In this document: positions 21,401-21,846 of the stretch, piece by piece | Layout: every line of letters starts with the position of its first letter | How positions within the stretch are numbered: position 1 is the first letter of the stretch | NCBI RefSeq assembly: GCF_000003605.2 | Contig: NW_003119739.1 | Span: 1 to 21,846, forward strand | Origin: Saccoglossus kowalevskii | Lineage: Eukaryota; Hemichordata; Enteropneusta; Harrimaniidae | Length of the DNA stretch: 21,846 bases | Reading direction: 5' to 3' | The notes under the pieces: model-generated | The model's database searches: none | The model's input: only the letters and a program-made list of their open reading frames with translations | Told to the model about the DNA's origin: nothing | Made by a program: the position numbers and the translations under genes

Positions 21401-21784
21401 TAGACGTACTGTATCTGTTGACACTCCCTTCCTACCTATAAATATAGACGTACTGTATCTGTTGACACTCCCTCCCTACCTATAAATATAGACGTACTGT
21501 ATCTGTTGACACTCCCTCCCTACCTATAAATATAGACTTACTGTATCTGTTGACACTCCCTCCCTACCTATAAATATGGACGTACTGTATCTGTTGACAC
21601 TCCCTGCCTACCTATAAATATAGACGTACTGTTTCTGTTGACACTCCCTCCCTTCCTATAAATATAGACGTACTGTATCTGTTGACACTGCCTCCCTACC
21701 TATAAATATATACGTACTGTATCTGTTGACACTCCCTCCCTACCTATAAATGTAGACGTACTGTATTTGTTGACACTCCCTCCC

Positions 21785-21817
21785 TACCTATAAATTATGG
21801 AAGTACTGTATTTGTTG
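21785..21817 (+). repeat. Terminal truncated monomer of the array
   Basis: The last unit (CTATAAATTATGG with an inserted T, then AAGTACTGTATTTGTTG) stops within TTGTTGAC, after about two thirds of a monomer. The preceding unit has TATAAATGTAG, also seen near 4934. The edge monomers carry more private changes than the interior, as is common at satellite margins. Confidence 0.85.
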
Positions 21818-21846
21818 TACCCCAGACCATTCGTCCCGGTGTTATC
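21818..21846. other. Non-repeat flanking sequence (29 bp)
   Basis: From 21818 the sequence (TACCCCAGACC, then ATTCGTCCCGG, then TGTTATC) no longer aligns to the monomer, which would continue ACACCCCTTCCC. It is the only unique-looking DNA in the window and too short to identify. It could be the true right boundary of the array or the start of an embedded element. Confidence 0.75.

Larger units (their letters stand above)
2198..21817 (+). repeat. 44-bp satellite array, forward right arm (about 445 monomers)
   Basis: An uninterrupted head-to-tail array. The consensus unit has TATAAATA at unit positions 2-9, GACGTACTGT at 12-21, TCTGTTGACA at 23-32 and CTCCCTCCCTAC at 33-44. Most monomers are exactly 44 bp. 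Length variants include a 42-bp C-rich unit, 43-bp ACTCCTCCC units near 2896 and 4305, and 48-bp units with extra CCCT near 11.6-12.0 kb. Because 44 is not a multiple of 3, the reading frame shifts every unit and TAA/TAG in ATAAATATAG closes nearly all frames. No coding, RNA or transposon feature was found in this 19.6 kb. Confidence 0.98.

Noticed and set aside
2198-21817. Bacterial-type promoter: TTGACA followed by TATAAA in every monomer
   Set aside because: The spacing between the two hexamers is 13 bp, too short for the usual 16-18 bp, and a strong promoter repeated hundreds of times in head-to-tail order is not plausible. It is a chance property of the monomer.
1-21817. CRISPR array
   Set aside because: The whole 44-bp unit is conserved. 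There are no unique spacers between short direct repeats and no cas genes.
1-21817. Telomeric repeat array, because of GGTAGGGAGGG runs
   Set aside because: The G-rich part is only about 12 bases of a 44-bp unit and does not form a continuous short telomere repeat. A subtelomeric location remains possible but is not shown.
1-21817. Centromere protein B box or other known centromere motif
   Set aside because: I found no match to the CENP-B box core (TTCG with CGGGA spacing) in the consensus or common variants. A centromeric role cannot be argued from this sequence.
1-21817. tRNA, rRNA or structured RNA gene
   Set aside because: No cloverleaf, rRNA core or other conserved RNA element is visible. 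The only fold potential comes from the palindromic inversion junction.
21818-21846. Start of a gene or known element at the right edge
   Set aside because: 29 bases are too few to call a frame, splice site or family.

Overview
The window is one continuous satellite (minisatellite-type) tandem array. A unit of about 44 bp is repeated roughly 495 times from base 1 to about base 21817, and only the last 29 bases (21818-21846) are clearly not repeat. I see no supportable protein gene, tRNA, rRNA, CRISPR array or recognisable mobile element. A near-uniform eukaryotic-style satellite more than 21 kb long, with higher-order repeat (HOR) structure and no coding density, points to a eukaryotic heterochromatic, pericentromeric or subtelomeric locus, or to a long intergenic satellite. 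I cannot name the clade or match the monomer to a known family.

Monomer, written for the right-hand orientation: TATAAATA at unit positions 2-9, GACGTACTGT at 12-21, TCTGTTGACA at 23-32, and a pyrimidine tract CTCCCTCCCTAC at 33-44. Variation is concentrated in the pyrimidine tract (CCCTGCC, CCTTGCC, TTGTCCAC, TCTCCCCC, CCCCTTCCC and others) and at unit positions 11-16 (TAGACG, TGGACG, TGGAAG, TGAACG, TAGACC, TGGACT). These variants act as labels that show which blocks were copied from which.

Layout. (i) 1-2194: about 50 monomers in reverse orientation. (ii) 2195-2197: a 3-base centre of a head-to-head inversion. The arms match perfectly for 38 bp and approximately for about 214 bp. (iii) 2198 to about 5.7 kb: forward array with a duplicated 0.7-0.8 kb block and TATATATA/TGAACG variants. 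(iv) About 5.7-6.9 kb: blocks that recur at 16.0-17.9 kb. (v) About 6.9-11.1 kb: the clearest HOR, a 15-monomer (658 bp) unit, with in-register expansions to 966 and 1362 bp and one copy with a deletion. (vi) 11.2-12.0 kb: a dispersed marker block plus monomers with extra CCCT. (vii) 12.4-14.7 kb: a second duplication zone with offsets of 25, 31 and 33 monomers. (viii) 15.09-15.29 kb: the most diverged patch. (ix) 15.3-20.1 kb: long-range copies of earlier blocks and a 1.23-1.28 kb tandem duplication. (x) 20.5-21.8 kb: a roughly 14-monomer HOR, then the array edge.

There are no genes to connect. What the sequence records is how the array evolved: repeated unequal exchange or amplification in whole-monomer steps, plus at least one inversion. 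The inverted left arm carries blocks homologous to several distant parts of the right arm (about 5.7, 7.5 and 20.6 kb), so it is not a simple mirror of its neighbour. All identities and counts here were made by eye and should be recomputed.
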